Origin: Salinibacter grassmerensis
GTDB lineage: Bacteria > Bacteroidota > Rhodothermia > Rhodothermales > Salinibacteraceae
Direction of reading: 5' to 3'
Length of the DNA stretch: 64,000 nucleotides
Assembly: GCF_947077765.1 (NCBI RefSeq)
Contig: NZ_CAMTTF010000001.1
Span: 124,001-188,000, forward strand
Position 1 is the first letter of the stretch. Each line of letters begins with the position of its first letter. Below the pieces are notes generated by a model. That model had not been told where the DNA came from and searched no databases. It worked only from the letters and a program-made list of their open reading frames with translations. Below are positions 1 through 9,322 of this stretch, piece by piece. The position numbers were made by a program, and so were the translations under genes.

Positions 1-2219
1 AACACCTCCTGCAACACCTCTTGGATGCGGGTCGCGACCGCGTCGGGGGTTTCGGCGCTCCAGAGGTGGCGTGTGGCCGCGTACAGCGATTCCAGTTTCT
101 GCTGCCGGTCCCGGAGCGTCCGGGACTGCTGCTTCTGCTCGGAGATATCGGTGACGGCCCCGTCGTAGTACACCACCTCGCCGTCTTCATCGCGCACCGT
201 GGTGGTGCTGACGAGACCGGTAAGCGTCGACCCGTCTTTGCGTCGGAATTCGATCTCAATCGCGTCGACGTGACCCTGCTCTTTCGTGATGCGCCGGCTT
301 TCCTCTCGGGTCTCCGGACGTGCGTACAACTGCGTCGGGTCAATCTCGAGGACCTCGTCGGCGCTCTCGTACCCGAAGATATCGGCGAAGGCCCGATTAG
401 CATAAACGAGCCCTTGGTCGGGGGTGGACCGGTAGATGCCGTCCGAGACATTCTCGGTAATCGAGCGGAGTCGTTCCTCCCGCTCGCGGAGGGCCTGCTC
501 CATTTCTTTTTGTTCGGTCACGTCCCGGAAGATCGTCTGCCCGGCCCTCTCTCCGTTGAATTCGATGGGCACCGTGTAGCTCTCGATGACGCGGCGCTCT
601 CCATTCACGCCGGTAATCTCCAACTCTTGTGGAGCGGTCGACGTGCGCTCCCGATAGACCTTTCGAAGTCGGTTCTCGAAGAACTCCTGCTGAGACGCCA
701 GGACGACAAAATCCCAGAGGGAGTGGCCGATCACGTCCTCCGGATCGTCTGCGCCCAGTATCTCGGCCCCGGCCGGGTTGATGTAGCGAATGTCGCCGTC
801 GACGGAGATGTGAAGGCCGTCCTGGAGCTTCTCGACGAGGCGCCGCCACCGCTCCCGGCTTTGCCGAAGCTGCCTCTCCTGCCGCTTCCGCTCGGTGATC
901 TCGGTCACGGCTCCGTCGTAGTACTGCACGTCCCCGTCGGAGCCCCGAACGGTCGTGGCGCTCAGCAGGCCCGTGAAGGTCGTCCCGTCCGTGCGCCGAA
1001 ATTCCACTTCGACCCCGTTGATGCCGTCGTTCCGATTGGACTGCCGAAGGACCTGTTCCCGTTGGTCGGGGTCGGCGTAGAACCGGGCCGGGTCGGCTTC
1101 CAGAAGCGCATCAACGCTCCGGTAGCCGAGCATGTCGGCGAGGGACTGATTGGCGTAAACGAGGCCCTCGTCGGGTGTCGACCGGTAGATGCCTCCCGAA
1201 ATGTTTTCGGTGATGGACTCGAGCAGGGCGTCGCGTGCCTGAAGGGCCTCCTCGGTCTTGCGCTTTTCCTTCCGGAGTCGGCGTTCCTGCTGCTTCCGGT
1301 CGGTGATGTCGCGGCCCTCAGGAATCAGCATCGTAACCGATCCGTCCGCGGTGGTGACCGGACGGATTGAGAAATCGACCACCCGGGTCCCGTCGGCCCC
1401 TTGTACCTCCGTCTCGTACCGCACAAATTCGCCCTCGGCCGCCCGTTCGACGGCCCCTCGGACCCTCTGCCGCGCCTCCGGAGTCGTCTGCCACCAGTGC
1501 GTGTCCCAGAGTGGTTTTCCGACGACCTCCTCGCGCTCCAGCCCGCCAAACTCGAGGGCTGCGTCGTTGGCCTCCACGAGGGTCCCGTCCGGCTTCAGCA
1601 GGCCCGTGAACTGGTAGGTGTGGTTGAAGATGGCGTCGTACCGCTGCCGGGCCCGGTCCCACGCGTCGGCCCAACGGTGTAGCTCCAGCTCATTGACGAC
1701 CATCTCGGCGAGGCCTTCGAGCCGGTCGACATCGGCGGGGTCGGGGGAGTTGGGCTCGGTGTCCAGCACGCACAGCGTCCCGATCCGGTGGTCCTGCGGG
1801 CCCACCAGCGGGGTGCCGGCGTAGAAGCGAATCTCGGAATCTCCTGCGACCCACGGGTGGTCGGCAAGCCGGGGGTCGTCCGCAGCGTCCGCGATGACCG
1901 TCGCCCCCGGGGATCGAAGCGTTCGTGTACAAAGACGAGTCTTCACCCCGTCGTCCTCATTCTGGAGGCCTGCTTCACGGAGCCCATCGGCGGCCACCAC
2001 CTGTGGCTGCCCATTCGCGTGAAGGGTCCCCATTGCCATCGGGGTGTCGAAGACGCAGGCGGCAAGGTCTAGGACCCGGTCGAACGAGCGCTCAGGGTCT
2101 GCGTCGGTCTCCGGCCCAGAATGGGCCGCTGCAGGGGAGCTTGTCTCCGAAAACGGGTCGGCAGGCTCCGAGAACGAGGAACGGTAGAATTGAGCGTGTG
2201 GGGGGGCATCTGACTCCAT
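1..2219 (-). CDS. GAF-PAS multi-domain sensor protein, partial (3' end outside window)
   Basis: Open minus-strand frame from ATG at 2219 to the left edge (739 codons seen, no stop). Reading it out gives an N-terminal GAF domain at about residues 45-185 (signature GTPLVGPQDHRIGTLCVLD), then four PAS/PAC units at about 180-305, 330-450, 450-575 and 580-700. Three of the PAC ends read as TDRKQQ, TERKRQ and TEQKEM. The last residues, after LYAATRHLWSAETPDAVA, look like the start of a second GAF domain of the type common in haloarchaeal sensors. No membrane segment is visible, so it is probably a cytoplasmic signal sensor. The output module (histidine kinase or bacterio-opsin-activator-like) lies outside the window, so the biochemical role is not settled. 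PAS units 2 and 4 are near copies. An AT-rich stretch upstream (about 2300-2400) probably holds its promoter. Confidence 0.85.
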   Translation of the reverse strand, partial: MESDAPPHAQFYRSSFSEPADPFSETSSPAAAHSGPETDADPERSFDRVLDLAACVFDTPMAMGTLHANGQPQVVAADGLREAGLQNEDDGVKTRLCTRTLRSPGATVIADAADDPRLADHPWVAGDSEIRFYAGTPLVGPQDHRIGTLCVLDTEPNSPDPADVDRLEGLAEMVVNELELHRWADAWDRARQRYDAIFNHTYQFTGLLKPDGTLVEANDAALEFGGLEREEVVGKPLWDTHWWQTTPEARQRVRGAVERAAEGEFVRYETEVQGADGTRVVDFSIRPVTTADGSVTMLIPEGRDITDRKQQERRLRKEKRKTEEALQARDALLESITENISGGIYRSTPDEGLVYANQSLADMLGYRSVDALLEADPARFYADPDQREQVLRQSNRNDGINGVEVEFRRTDGTTFTGLLSATTVRGSDGDVQYYDGAVTEITERKRQERQLRQSRERWRRLVEKLQDGLHISVDGDIRYINPAGAEILGADDPEDVIGHSLWDFVVLASQQEFFENRLRKVYRERTSTAPQELEITGVNGERRVIESYTVPIEFNGERAGQTIFRDVTEQKEMEQALREREERLRSITENVSDGIYRSTPDQGLVYANRAFADIFGYESADEVLEIDPTQLYARPETREESRRITKEQGHVDAIEIEFRRKDGSTLTGLVSTTTVRDEDGEVVYYDGAVTDISEQKQQSRTLRDRQQKLESLYAATRHLWSAETPDAVATRIQEVLQEV

Positions 2220-3060
2220 AGTGGAGCGTGCAGGGGAGAGTATAAAGGAACAGGCTCCGTCGGACGATTCGGGATCCAGCCCGCTAGACCACCGAGGTCA
2301 ATTGGAAGTAGTATAGGTTCTTAAGAAATCCCCTATTCGTTGAAAGAACAAAATTTATTCCTTGAGTTTGGATGTTTCTATCCAATTGAAAGCATATGCC
2401 TGAGAATCTGTTCGCAAATCGTCCGTCCGGAGTGGAGCGCCTAATCATCGTGCGGGTAGAGGCAAGGCAAATCCCCCCGCTGCTTTAAATGGAATGCCTA
2501 CCGTCAACGTTATGGGCGACTGCCGTTGGGAGAGGCGCGATCGCCAACAGAGAGCGCAGAGAACGACATTTTTTCTCGCAGACCAGTTTCGTGTAGAGAC
2601 GGGCTCCTCCATTTGAACACCTTTGGTAGCGAGCCCAGTCAGTAGCGAGCCCAGTCTCATCCGCAATCGCGTTTGGCTCACGGTGGAAAGAGCATTGGAA
2701 GCCCCCTGTCATGGTTTTTAGAAACGGGCCGCGGACAGGAGAAAACGGTCGATTCAACTGCACAGGCGTGCAACCCTCCAGGCTGAGCGAAGAGGAAAAT
2801 AGGCGCTCCGTTTGGGAGTACAGCATCGTCTCCGGCCGTTTTGAAGAGTACACGCGACTGTAGGAGCGTTAGGCGTGCGGGGTCTCTCAAGACCGGATTT
2901 GTCGGTGGCTTTTCTTTCGTAGAGCCATCGACACGACCGGGCCGATTCGGACGTGGGGGCGTGAAGGCCACTGCTTGTTGGTTTGTCTCCGGTCCGGTTA
3001 CCTTAACACTGAAAAACAAAACACGACATCGCCGTATTTGCCAAAAAGCCCCGCGCATCA
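2220..3060. other. Intergenic region between divergent genes
   Basis: No convincing gene. The part next to the sensor gene (about 2300-2400) is AT-rich and probably carries its promoter. A 14-bp word, tagcgagcccagtc, occurs twice in tandem with a 16-bp period at 2627-2656. Open frames here have no recognisable family and poor codon character. Confidence 0.5.
2627..2656. repeat. 16-bp-period tandem duplication
   Basis: The word tagcgagcccagtc at 2627-2640 is repeated exactly at 2643-2656, with ag between the copies. It is one of several 15-16 bp tandem duplications in the noncoding DNA of this window. Confidence 0.85.
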
Positions 3061-3990
3061 ATGTCGCTCGTCCGCCTGTGGAGGTTGGGTCTCGCGGTCA
3101 TTCTGGTGTCCATGGGAGGCTGTACGGAGCCCCCAGATGGGGAAGACTCCGCGGAAGACCCTGCGGCGGACGATTCAATTGCCGCCATGGCGCCAGGGAC
3201 GAATGTGGTTGTGGCGCCGCTCGATGCATCCGACGATTCGCTCCGTATGGGTACGCCGAGGCCCGCTACGACGCGGCCCGGCTATGACAACCAGCCTGCT
3301 TTTTTGCGAACCGAGCCGGGACTCGTCTGGACGGCCATCCGCGACGGGCAGGCGGATCTGTACCGGCAGGCCGGGGACGACGGGGACGTTACGCAGGTAA
3401 CCGAGACGCCCGAGAGTGAGTATTCACCGACTCCCCGGCCCGGCGGAGCACTGACGGTCGTGCGCGTCGAGGCGGATGGCCGGCAGCGTCTCTGGCGGTA
3501 CCGGGCCGATGGCACGCCGGCCGCCCCGGTGCTGCCCGAGGCCGATTCGGTGGGCTACCATGCGTGGCTCGACAGCAGCCGCGTGGCTCTCTTCGTGCTT
3601 GGATCTCCGCCGACGCTCCATGTGACCAACGCGAACACCGGCGCCGACACGGTTGTGGCCCGCCGCATCGGACGGTCGCTTCAGCCGGTGCCCGGACAGG
3701 CCGCCGTCAGTTTTGTCCAGCTCGGTCCTGACTCGTCGGTTGCGATTCATCGGCTCGATGGGAAATCTCTCACCACCCGTCGACTAATAGACGCGCCGAC
3801 GGAAGATCCGACCGGCGACCACGCCTGGACGCCGAGTGGGCACCTCCTCATGGCAACCGAGGACGCGCTCGTGGCCTGGCGCAGGGGGAGGACAGGCTGG
3901 CGCCCGGTGGCTGCGCTGGACACGATGGACGTGTCCCGTCTCGCGGTGTCACGCACTGGCGAACGGCTGGCGATGGTGGTCGCAGAGTAA
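3061..3990 (+). CDS. Lipoprotein with beta-propeller-like repeats
   Basis: 309 aa. It starts with a short lipoprotein signal ending in SMGGC, Cys21 being the likely lipidated residue, then a low-complexity acidic linker (to about residue 50). The rest contains several WxAxRDGQADLY / VRVEADGRQRLWRYRADG-type segments about 45-50 residues apart. These are reminiscent of TolB/PD40 propeller blades, so it probably folds as a small beta-propeller facing the periplasm. No catalytic motif is visible and the function is unknown. The ATG directly precedes the signal peptide and no other start fits better. It stands alone, with long gaps on both sides. Confidence 0.75.
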   Translation: MSLVRLWRLGLAVILVSMGGCTEPPDGEDSAEDPAADDSIAAMAPGTNVVVAPLDASDDSLRMGTPRPATTRPGYDNQPAFLRTEPGLVWTAIRDGQADLYRQAGDDGDVTQVTETPESEYSPTPRPGGALTVVRVEADGRQRLWRYRADGTPAAPVLPEADSVGYHAWLDSSRVALFVLGSPPTLHVTNANTGADTVVARRIGRSLQPVPGQAAVSFVQLGPDSSVAIHRLDGKSLTTRRLIDAPTEDPTGDHAWTPSGHLLMATEDALVAWRRGRTGWRPVAALDTMDVSRLAVSRTGERLAMVVAE

Positions 3991-4546
3991 GGTTGTGAGG
4001 CACAAGGTCGACGAGAGGCTCTACTCGGCCTGGTGTAGCGAGCGACGAACTTGTACAGTCAGGCGAGCCCGTCGGCGCGCTGGGAGAGAGAGGAAGAAGG
4101 GGGCGTGTGTCGAGGATGAGCTACACTGAAGACCGGTCTGGGAAGGTTGGAGCGTGTTGACCGGGAGGGGGCTGCGGAAGTTCTTGCGGGGACCGCTGCC
4201 GAAGCCTCCGCACTACGGGGCACCAGTCGGAGCGGGGAAGGTGCCCGACGCCGCTTGCCCATTCGCGGATGGATGCTCGCTGAGGACTTCCCGTCGTTTA
4301 CGAAGCCAAATGGGGGACAACGTCGTTCGACCCGTGCGATTAAGGCCCGTTTGCAACCGAGCCGGTGCCGGAGCAGCCCGGAAAGAGAACGGATTGGCTG
4401 AGGCGTCGAAAACAGGCACGACGTGTGCACGTCCCGGTAGGCTCGGCCCGAGGGCCCATCAGATTGGGGGCGCAACTCCACACAGAGTCAGCCGTAGGGG
4501 CGACCTGATACTGGGCCCGTTTTCACTACCAAAAAGCTCTGCGCTC
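3991..4546. other. Intergenic region upstream of lemA
   Basis: No supported gene. The lemA reading frame stays open upstream to 4154, but that extension has a basic, non-halophilic composition and precedes the lipoprotein signal, so it is treated as noncoding. The promoter of the lemA cluster should lie here. Confidence 0.45.
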
Positions 4547-5155
4547 ATGCGAAGCAAAGGCGCCATCACCCTTGCCGTCCTCGTGGTCGTTCTCGGCTTC
4601 GTCGGCTGCGGGGCCACGAGCTCGTACAACAGCCTCGTCCAGAGCGACGAGGAGGTGCAGGAGTCGTGGTCCAACCTGCAGGCGACCTACCAGCGGCGGG
4701 CCGACCTCATTCCCAATCTCGTGGAGACGGTGCAGGGCGCCGCCGACTTCGAGCAGGAGACGCTGCAGTCGGTGACGGAGGCCCGGGCGAAGGCCACCTC
4801 CATTCAGGTGGACGCCGGGGACCTCGACAATCCCCAGCGGCTCCGGCAATTTCAGGAGGCCCAGTCGGCCCTCGGCAAGTCGCTCGGGCGGCTGCTGGCC
4901 GTCTCCGAGAACTACCCGAAGCTGCAGGCCACACAGAGCTTCAGCGACCTGCAGGCACAGCTGGAGGGCACGGAGAACCGCATCACGGTGGCGCGGCGCG
5001 ACTACAACAGCACCGTGCGCCAGTACAACACGCAGGTCCGGTCCTTCCCGACGGTGGTATTCGCGAGCCTCATGGGCTTCAAGACGAAAACGCCGTTCGA
5101 GGCGGAGGCGGGGGCCGAGCAGGCGCCGGACGTGGACTTCGGTAGTGATTCGTAA
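4547..5155 (+). CDS. lemA: LemA family lipoprotein
   Basis: 202 aa from ATG 4547. The N-terminus is a lipoprotein signal (LVVVLGFVGCG, Cys near residue 18). The body shows the LemA hallmarks: YNSLVQSDEEVQESWSNLQ, YQRRADLIPNLVETVQG, a central helix with LLAVSENYPKLQA, and the C-terminal TVARRDYNSTVRQYNTQVR-like helix followed by a short tail. LemA proteins are membrane-anchored four-helix proteins often encoded with TPM-domain proteins or HtpX. Both occur here, a TPM gene directly downstream and htpX four genes later. The molecular function of LemA is not established. The longer upstream in-frame extension is rejected because it would bury the signal sequence. Confidence 0.93.
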   Translation: MRSKGAITLAVLVVVLGFVGCGATSSYNSLVQSDEEVQESWSNLQATYQRRADLIPNLVETVQGAADFEQETLQSVTEARAKATSIQVDAGDLDNPQRLRQFQEAQSALGKSLGRLLAVSENYPKLQATQSFSDLQAQLEGTENRITVARRDYNSTVRQYNTQVRSFPTVVFASLMGFKTKTPFEAEAGAEQAPDVDFGSDS

Positions 5156-5267
5156 TGCATGAAGTCTGAGGAGAATCCGTCCGGCAGTTGCGCCCCCGGC
5201 CTCGCGTGCTCGCCGACGCTCACGAAGAGGGCCTGCCTCGATTCCTGTCCGAACACAGCTTCCCACC

Positions 5268-6086
5268 GTGCTTTCGCGTTTTCGCTCCATCTTGCTGCTC
5301 GGCTTCGCGCTGAGCCTCTTTGTGGCGGTCCTCGCGCCGACGGCCGTGGCCCAGCGCTACGACTTTCCGCCGAAGCCGAGTGGTCCGGTGCTGGATCAGG
5401 GCAGTATGCTCTCCGGCGGGGAGGAGCGGGCGCTGGCCCGCAAGCTGGCGGCGTACGAGGACACCTCGTCGACCGCCGTCGTGGTGGTCACCCTCTCTTC
5501 CCTGAACGGGGCGCCCGTGGACGACTACGCCATCTCGTTGGGCCGTGAGTGGAGCGTGGGCCAGGAAGGGAAGGACAACGGCGTGGTGGTGCTCGTCTCG
5601 AAAAACGACCGCAAGATGTTCATTGCCACGGGCTACGGCGTAGAGGGGGCGCTCCCCGACGCCATCGCCAATCGCATTGTGGAGCGCGTCATCACCCCCG
5701 CGTTCCGGAACGGCGACTTCTACGCCGGGCTCGACCGGGGCACCGACGCCATCATCCGGGCCACCGCGGGGGAGTATACCGCCACGGAGGAGGCCGTTGC
5801 GTCGTCCTCCGACGACGGCGGTGTTTCGACGTCCCTCATCTACATCTTCCTGATCTTTGCCTACTTCATCGGCAGCTCGTTCTGGCGAGGGGGCGGCGGC
5901 ACTAAGAAGGGAGCGAAGACGTCGACGCGTCGTCGCAGCGACCTGCCAATCTTCATTTGGGGCGGCGGGGGATCACACGGCGGGGGCGGCTTCGGAGGGG
6001 GCGGTGGATTTGGCGGCGGAGGCGGTGGCTTTGGCGGTTTTGGGGGTGGGAGCTTCGGCGGCGGCGGCGCCGGGGGCTCGTGGTGA
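5268..6086 (+). CDS. TPM-domain membrane protein with glycine-rich tail
   Basis: 272 aa from a GTG start, 112 bp after lemA. It has a signal peptide (to AVAQ, about residue 29), then a TPM (YgcG-type) domain at about 40-165 with LDQGSMLSGGEERALARKL, AVVVVTLSSLNG, the GKDNGVVVLVSKNDRKMFI core and the GYGVEGALPDAIANRIVERV segment. One transmembrane helix follows at about 188-206, a basic stretch (KKGAKTSTRRR), and a tail of about 45 residues that is almost all Gly with Phe and Ser. TPM domains have been linked to phosphatase activity in plants, and to membrane or photosystem maintenance; here the partner is LemA. The Gly/Phe tail is typical of bacterial family members. The biochemical activity in bacteria is unproven. 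Confidence 0.88.
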   Translation: MLSRFRSILLLGFALSLFVAVLAPTAVAQRYDFPPKPSGPVLDQGSMLSGGEERALARKLAAYEDTSSTAVVVVTLSSLNGAPVDDYAISLGREWSVGQEGKDNGVVVLVSKNDRKMFIATGYGVEGALPDAIANRIVERVITPAFRNGDFYAGLDRGTDAIIRATAGEYTATEEAVASSSDDGGVSTSLIYIFLIFAYFIGSSFWRGGGGTKKGAKTSTRRRSDLPIFIWGGGGSHGGGGFGGGGGFGGGGGGFGGFGGGSFGGGGAGGSW

Positions 6087-6164
6087 TGCGTAGAGGGGCG
6101 CCGCCCGCCCCGGATCGAAGAACTCTCACTATTACATGTGGCCTTTTCTCATCGCCGTTTTGCC

Positions 6165-6494
6165 ATGAGCACCGACCGACTGGAACAGCTCAAGACCTTC
6201 CACGAAGAGGACCCCGAGGACCCGTTCACGCGATACGCCCTCGCGCAGGAGCACCTGAAGCACGACAATGCCTCGCGTGCCCTCGACCTGTTTGAGGAGC
6301 TTGTGGAGACGGACCCCGACTACGTGGGCACCTACTACCACCTTGGCAAGCTCTACGAGCGCCTCGACCGCACCGACGACGCGATCGACACGTACGCACA
6401 GGGCATTGAGAGGGCCCGCGAGGAGGGCACCCAGAAAGACCTGTCGGAGCTCCAAGACGCGAAGCTGAAGGCCGAAGGCGTCGGATTCGACTGA
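6165..6494 (+). CDS. Small TPR-repeat protein
   Basis: 109 aa from ATG 6165 (a GTG 27 nt upstream is possible but adds a basic leader). It consists of helical repeats: DPFTRYALAQEHLKHDNASRALDLFEELV followed by DPDYVGTYYHLGKLYERLDRTDDAIDTYAQGIERA, i.e. two to three tetratricopeptide repeats, then a charged helix. No signal peptide or membrane segment, so it is cytoplasmic, probably a protein-protein adaptor. The stop is 15 bp before the next start, so the two genes are probably co-transcribed. The partner is unknown. Confidence 0.85.
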   Translation: MSTDRLEQLKTFHEEDPEDPFTRYALAQEHLKHDNASRALDLFEELVETDPDYVGTYYHLGKLYERLDRTDDAIDTYAQGIERAREEGTQKDLSELQDAKLKAEGVGFD

Positions 6495-6509
6495 CCGTCA
6501 CGACTGCCG

Positions 6510-7538
6510 ATGCGCACTGCTGTTCTTGTGTTGGGCGTTCTGCTGACCCTGACCGGCACGGCGCCGGTCGGCCACGCCCAGGCCCCGTCCGACTCGACCT
6601 ACACGGTGCAGTCCGGAGACACGCTGTACAGCATCGCCCGGCGAGTAGGCGTGTCGGTGGAGGCCCTACAGCGGTGGAATGAGTTGGAGGGCCCGTCGCT
6701 GCAGGTTGGGCAGACGCTCCGCCTCCAGCCGCCTCGCCCGGAGCCGCCCTCCGAGGCGACCGAGGCCCAGCCGGAGTCCACCACCGCGGCCCCGGCCTCT
6801 CCAGACACCGTTGCCTCGGACACAGTGGCCTCAGACACAGTAGCCGTGAGCACTGCCGGCCGAGACACCACCGCCGCAGACTCCGTGACGGGCCCGCCGG
6901 TGTACGGGCGGTACGCGGCGGCGGGGGGCGACTCGTTCGTGAACCTGGCGCTTCGCCTTGGCACCACGGCGGACACGCTGTCTGCCCTGAATGGTCGCAC
7001 GGCGGCGTCTCTTCAGGCGGGGCAGGCGCTCCGGCTTCCCAAACGGTTCGCGCCGCCGGCCCACCTGGTAACGGCCGGGGAGACCCTCTACGGCATCGCG
7101 GGGACGTACGGGGTGAGCGCCCGGGCCCTCCGGACGGCCAACGACCTCGACACGACCGCGCTGGAGGCGGGGCGACGCCTCCGCCTGCCGGGCCGGGAGG
7201 CCCCCGAGGTGCCGTCCCCCGGCGACTGGGCCGCGCCCGACTCGACGGGGGCCGTTGCCGTCTACCCGGACGCGTTCGCCGGGCGCCTCACGGCCAGCGG
7301 CACGCCGTACGATCCCGATGCCCTCGTGGTGAGTCACCCATCGCTCCCGTACGACTCCGTCGTGCTCCTCTCCCGCCCGGACGCGGACCGCCACACCTTT
7401 GCCCGCGTCCTCGACCGAGGGCCGATTGAGGGAGGGACACTGCTCGACGTATCGGCGGCCGTGGCAGACCGGCTCGGCATCGACACCGACGCGACGCCGA
7501 CCGTAGAGCTGCGGACGGTGTGGACGGGGGGCCCGTGA
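6510..7538 (+). CDS. Secreted protein with three LysM repeats and an RlpA-like double-psi barrel
   Basis: 342 aa. Signal peptide to about GHAQ (residue 24). LysM 1 at about 31-75 (YTVQSGDTLYSIARRVGVS), a Thr/Ser/Ala/Asp-rich linker (about 76-130), a divergent LysM 2 at about 133-175 (GGDSFVNLALRLGTTADTL) and LysM 3 at about 180-226 (VTAGETLYGIAGTYGVS). The C-terminal 95 residues resemble the double-psi beta-barrel of RlpA-type proteins (AGRLTASGTPYDPDALVVSH, FARVLDRGP, LDVSAAVADRLGI). LysM binds N-acetylglucosamine polymers, so this is a periplasmic or outer-membrane peptidoglycan-associated protein. RlpA barrels can be lytic transglycosylases, but whether the catalytic residues are kept here cannot be decided by eye. 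Confidence 0.88.
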   Translation: MRTAVLVLGVLLTLTGTAPVGHAQAPSDSTYTVQSGDTLYSIARRVGVSVEALQRWNELEGPSLQVGQTLRLQPPRPEPPSEATEAQPESTTAAPASPDTVASDTVASDTVAVSTAGRDTTAADSVTGPPVYGRYAAAGGDSFVNLALRLGTTADTLSALNGRTAASLQAGQALRLPKRFAPPAHLVTAGETLYGIAGTYGVSARALRTANDLDTTALEAGRRLRLPGREAPEVPSPGDWAAPDSTGAVAVYPDAFAGRLTASGTPYDPDALVVSHPSLPYDSVVLLSRPDADRHTFARVLDRGPIEGGTLLDVSAAVADRLGIDTDATPTVELRTVWTGGP

Positions 7539-7614
7539 GGCCGTAACATTTTTCGTGTCGCACGCGTCCGACGTTCACCCTCACCCTCTCATTTTTCTCT
7601 TCCTCACGTCCCCG

Positions 7615-8337
7615 ATGGCCTCTACCGGCTGGCGGACCTACCACCGGGCCACCCGCTCGGCCACGTACGGGTTCCTCAGCGCCCTGCCGCTCTTTGCACT
7701 CTACGAGACGATGATTGTGCTCGCGAACGTCGACGCCACACGGCCGGTTCGGGTCGAGGCGGGCATGTGGATCAAAGAGCTACTCATGATGACCGGGGCG
7801 TCCGGCGGGCTGGTCCTTGCGATGCTCGTGGTGGGGGGCGGTGGGACCGCGTACCTGTTGGATCGGCACCGCGACGTACCGCTGCGGTCGCGCTACTTTG
7901 CGGGGCTCGTGGGCGAGAGCGCGGCGTACGCGATCGGGGTGGCCCTCGCCGTGTCGTCGGCCGTCGGGGTCCTTTTTGCCGCGGTTCCGCCGCCCGACGG
8001 GGCACTCTGGACACAGCTGGCCCTGTCCGTGGGGGCGGGGCTCTACGAAGAGCTGGTCTTTCGCGTGCTCCTCGTGGGCGGGCTGGCCCACTTCCTTCGA
8101 AGGGCTGTGGAGTCGGATTCCTGGGCCTACGTCCTGGCCGCCCTGGTTGGGGCCGCGCTGTTTAGCCTTGTCCACTACGTTGGCCCCCTGGGCGATCCGT
8201 TTGCACTCCCGTCATTTGCCTTTCGGTTCCTCTTCGGCCTGGCCCTCAATGCCCTCTTCCTCGCCCGCGGCTTCGGCGTCGCCGCCTGGACCCACGCGCT
8301 CTACGACGTGATGGTGGTGACGGGGATGCTGGGGTGA
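7615..8337 (+). CDS. CPBP (CAAX protease/bacteriocin-processing) intramembrane metalloprotease
   Basis: 240 aa from ATG 7615; a GTG 60 nt upstream would add an unlikely leader. About six hydrophobic helices. The family motifs are present in order: EELVFR (Glu145-Glu146 with Arg149), FSLVHY (His187) and a late helix with HALYD. These form the metal and catalytic site of Abi/CPBP membrane proteases (type II CAAX prenyl endopeptidase family). Substrate unknown; members are used in prenyl-protein processing, bacteriocin immunity or regulatory cleavage. It sits just before htpX, another membrane metalloprotease. Confidence 0.88.
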   Translation: MASTGWRTYHRATRSATYGFLSALPLFALYETMIVLANVDATRPVRVEAGMWIKELLMMTGASGGLVLAMLVVGGGGTAYLLDRHRDVPLRSRYFAGLVGESAAYAIGVALAVSSAVGVLFAAVPPPDGALWTQLALSVGAGLYEELVFRVLLVGGLAHFLRRAVESDSWAYVLAALVGAALFSLVHYVGPLGDPFALPSFAFRFLFGLALNALFLARGFGVAAWTHALYDVMVVTGMLG

Positions 8338-8487
8338 GAGCGGCGGCCCGGAGAAGGACCGCGCCTGCCACGCCAGGTATCACGAAAAAGTCTGACATCC
8401 CGGCAGGCCTGAGGACCGCGGCACGGCCCTTGTGCATACGAGATAGTGAGGTGCAATTAGTCATACACGTTCCTACAACGACCCAAT

Positions 8488-9318
8488 ATGAACAGCTTCC
8501 GCACCACCGCGCTCATGGCGGGCATGCTCGTGCTCTTTGCCCTCATCGGGCAGGCGCTTGGGGGCACGGGCGGCATGCTGCTCGCCTTCGTGATTGCCGT
8601 GGGCATGAACGGCGTTAGCTACTGGTACAGCAGCTCCATCGTACTCCGCATGTACGGAGCCGAGGAGGTAAGCCGCGCCGAGGCGCCGGAGCTGCACGAT
8701 CTTGTGGACCGCCTGCGCCGGCGGGCCGATCTGCCGATGCCGAAGGTGTGCATCATTCCGCAGGACCAGCCCAACGCCTTCGCCACCGGCCGCAACCCCG
8801 AAAACGCCGTGGTGGCGGTCACGGAGGGCATCATGGACGTGCTCGAGCGCGACGAGCTGGCCGGCGTGATCGCCCACGAGCTGGCGCACATCAAAAACCG
8901 CGACATGCTGACGTCTACCGTCGCGGCGACGCTGGCCGGGGCCATCACGATGCTGTCCCGGTTCGCCCTCTTCTTCGGCGGGCGGGACAACAACTTCCTC
9001 GTGTCGCTCCTCATGATGATCCTCGCCCCGATGGCGGCCATGCTCATCCAGTCGGCCATTTCCCGCAGCCGCGAGTACGCCGCCGACCGGGAGGGCGCCG
9101 AGATTGCGAAAAACCCCCTCGGCCTCGCTAGCGCCCTGCGCAGCATGGAGCGGGCCGCGGAGCATCGTCCCATGCAGGCCAATCAGACGACCTCACACAT
9201 GTTCATCGTGAACCCGTTCAGCGGGGGGCTGAGCGGCATGAAGCGGCTCTTCTCTACCCACCCCCCCACGGAGGAGCGCATCGCCCGCCTCGAAGAAATG
9301 GCCGGCCGCGCCCAGTGA
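8488..9318 (+). CDS. htpX: HtpX membrane zinc metalloprotease
   Basis: 276 aa, the usual HtpX length. Two N-terminal membrane helices (residues 8-45), a cytosolic segment with PKVCIIPQDQPNAFATGRNP, then the zinc motif HELAH (His130-Glu131, His134) and the third ligand region SREYAADREGAE. Further hydrophobic helices lie between, and the C-terminal STHPPTEERIARLE motif is typical of M48B peptidases. HtpX degrades misfolded inner-membrane proteins. It fits the surrounding group of envelope genes (LemA, TPM, LysM, CPBP). Its stop is 4 bp from the next gene's start, so the two are translationally close. Confidence 0.96.
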   Translation: MNSFRTTALMAGMLVLFALIGQALGGTGGMLLAFVIAVGMNGVSYWYSSSIVLRMYGAEEVSRAEAPELHDLVDRLRRRADLPMPKVCIIPQDQPNAFATGRNPENAVVAVTEGIMDVLERDELAGVIAHELAHIKNRDMLTSTVAATLAGAITMLSRFALFFGGRDNNFLVSLLMMILAPMAAMLIQSAISRSREYAADREGAEIAKNPLGLASALRSMERAAEHRPMQANQTTSHMFIVNPFSGGLSGMKRLFSTHPPTEERIARLEEMAGRAQ

Positions 9319-9322
9319 GCCC

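Noticed and set aside
21-1370. Long plus-strand open frame opposite the sensor
   Set aside because: It is the antisense of the PAS repeats; the minus strand gives clear GAF/PAS motifs and continues to the window edge.
4154-4546. N-terminal extension of LemA
   Set aside because: It is basic, Pro/Gly/Arg-rich and would place the lipoprotein signal inside the protein.
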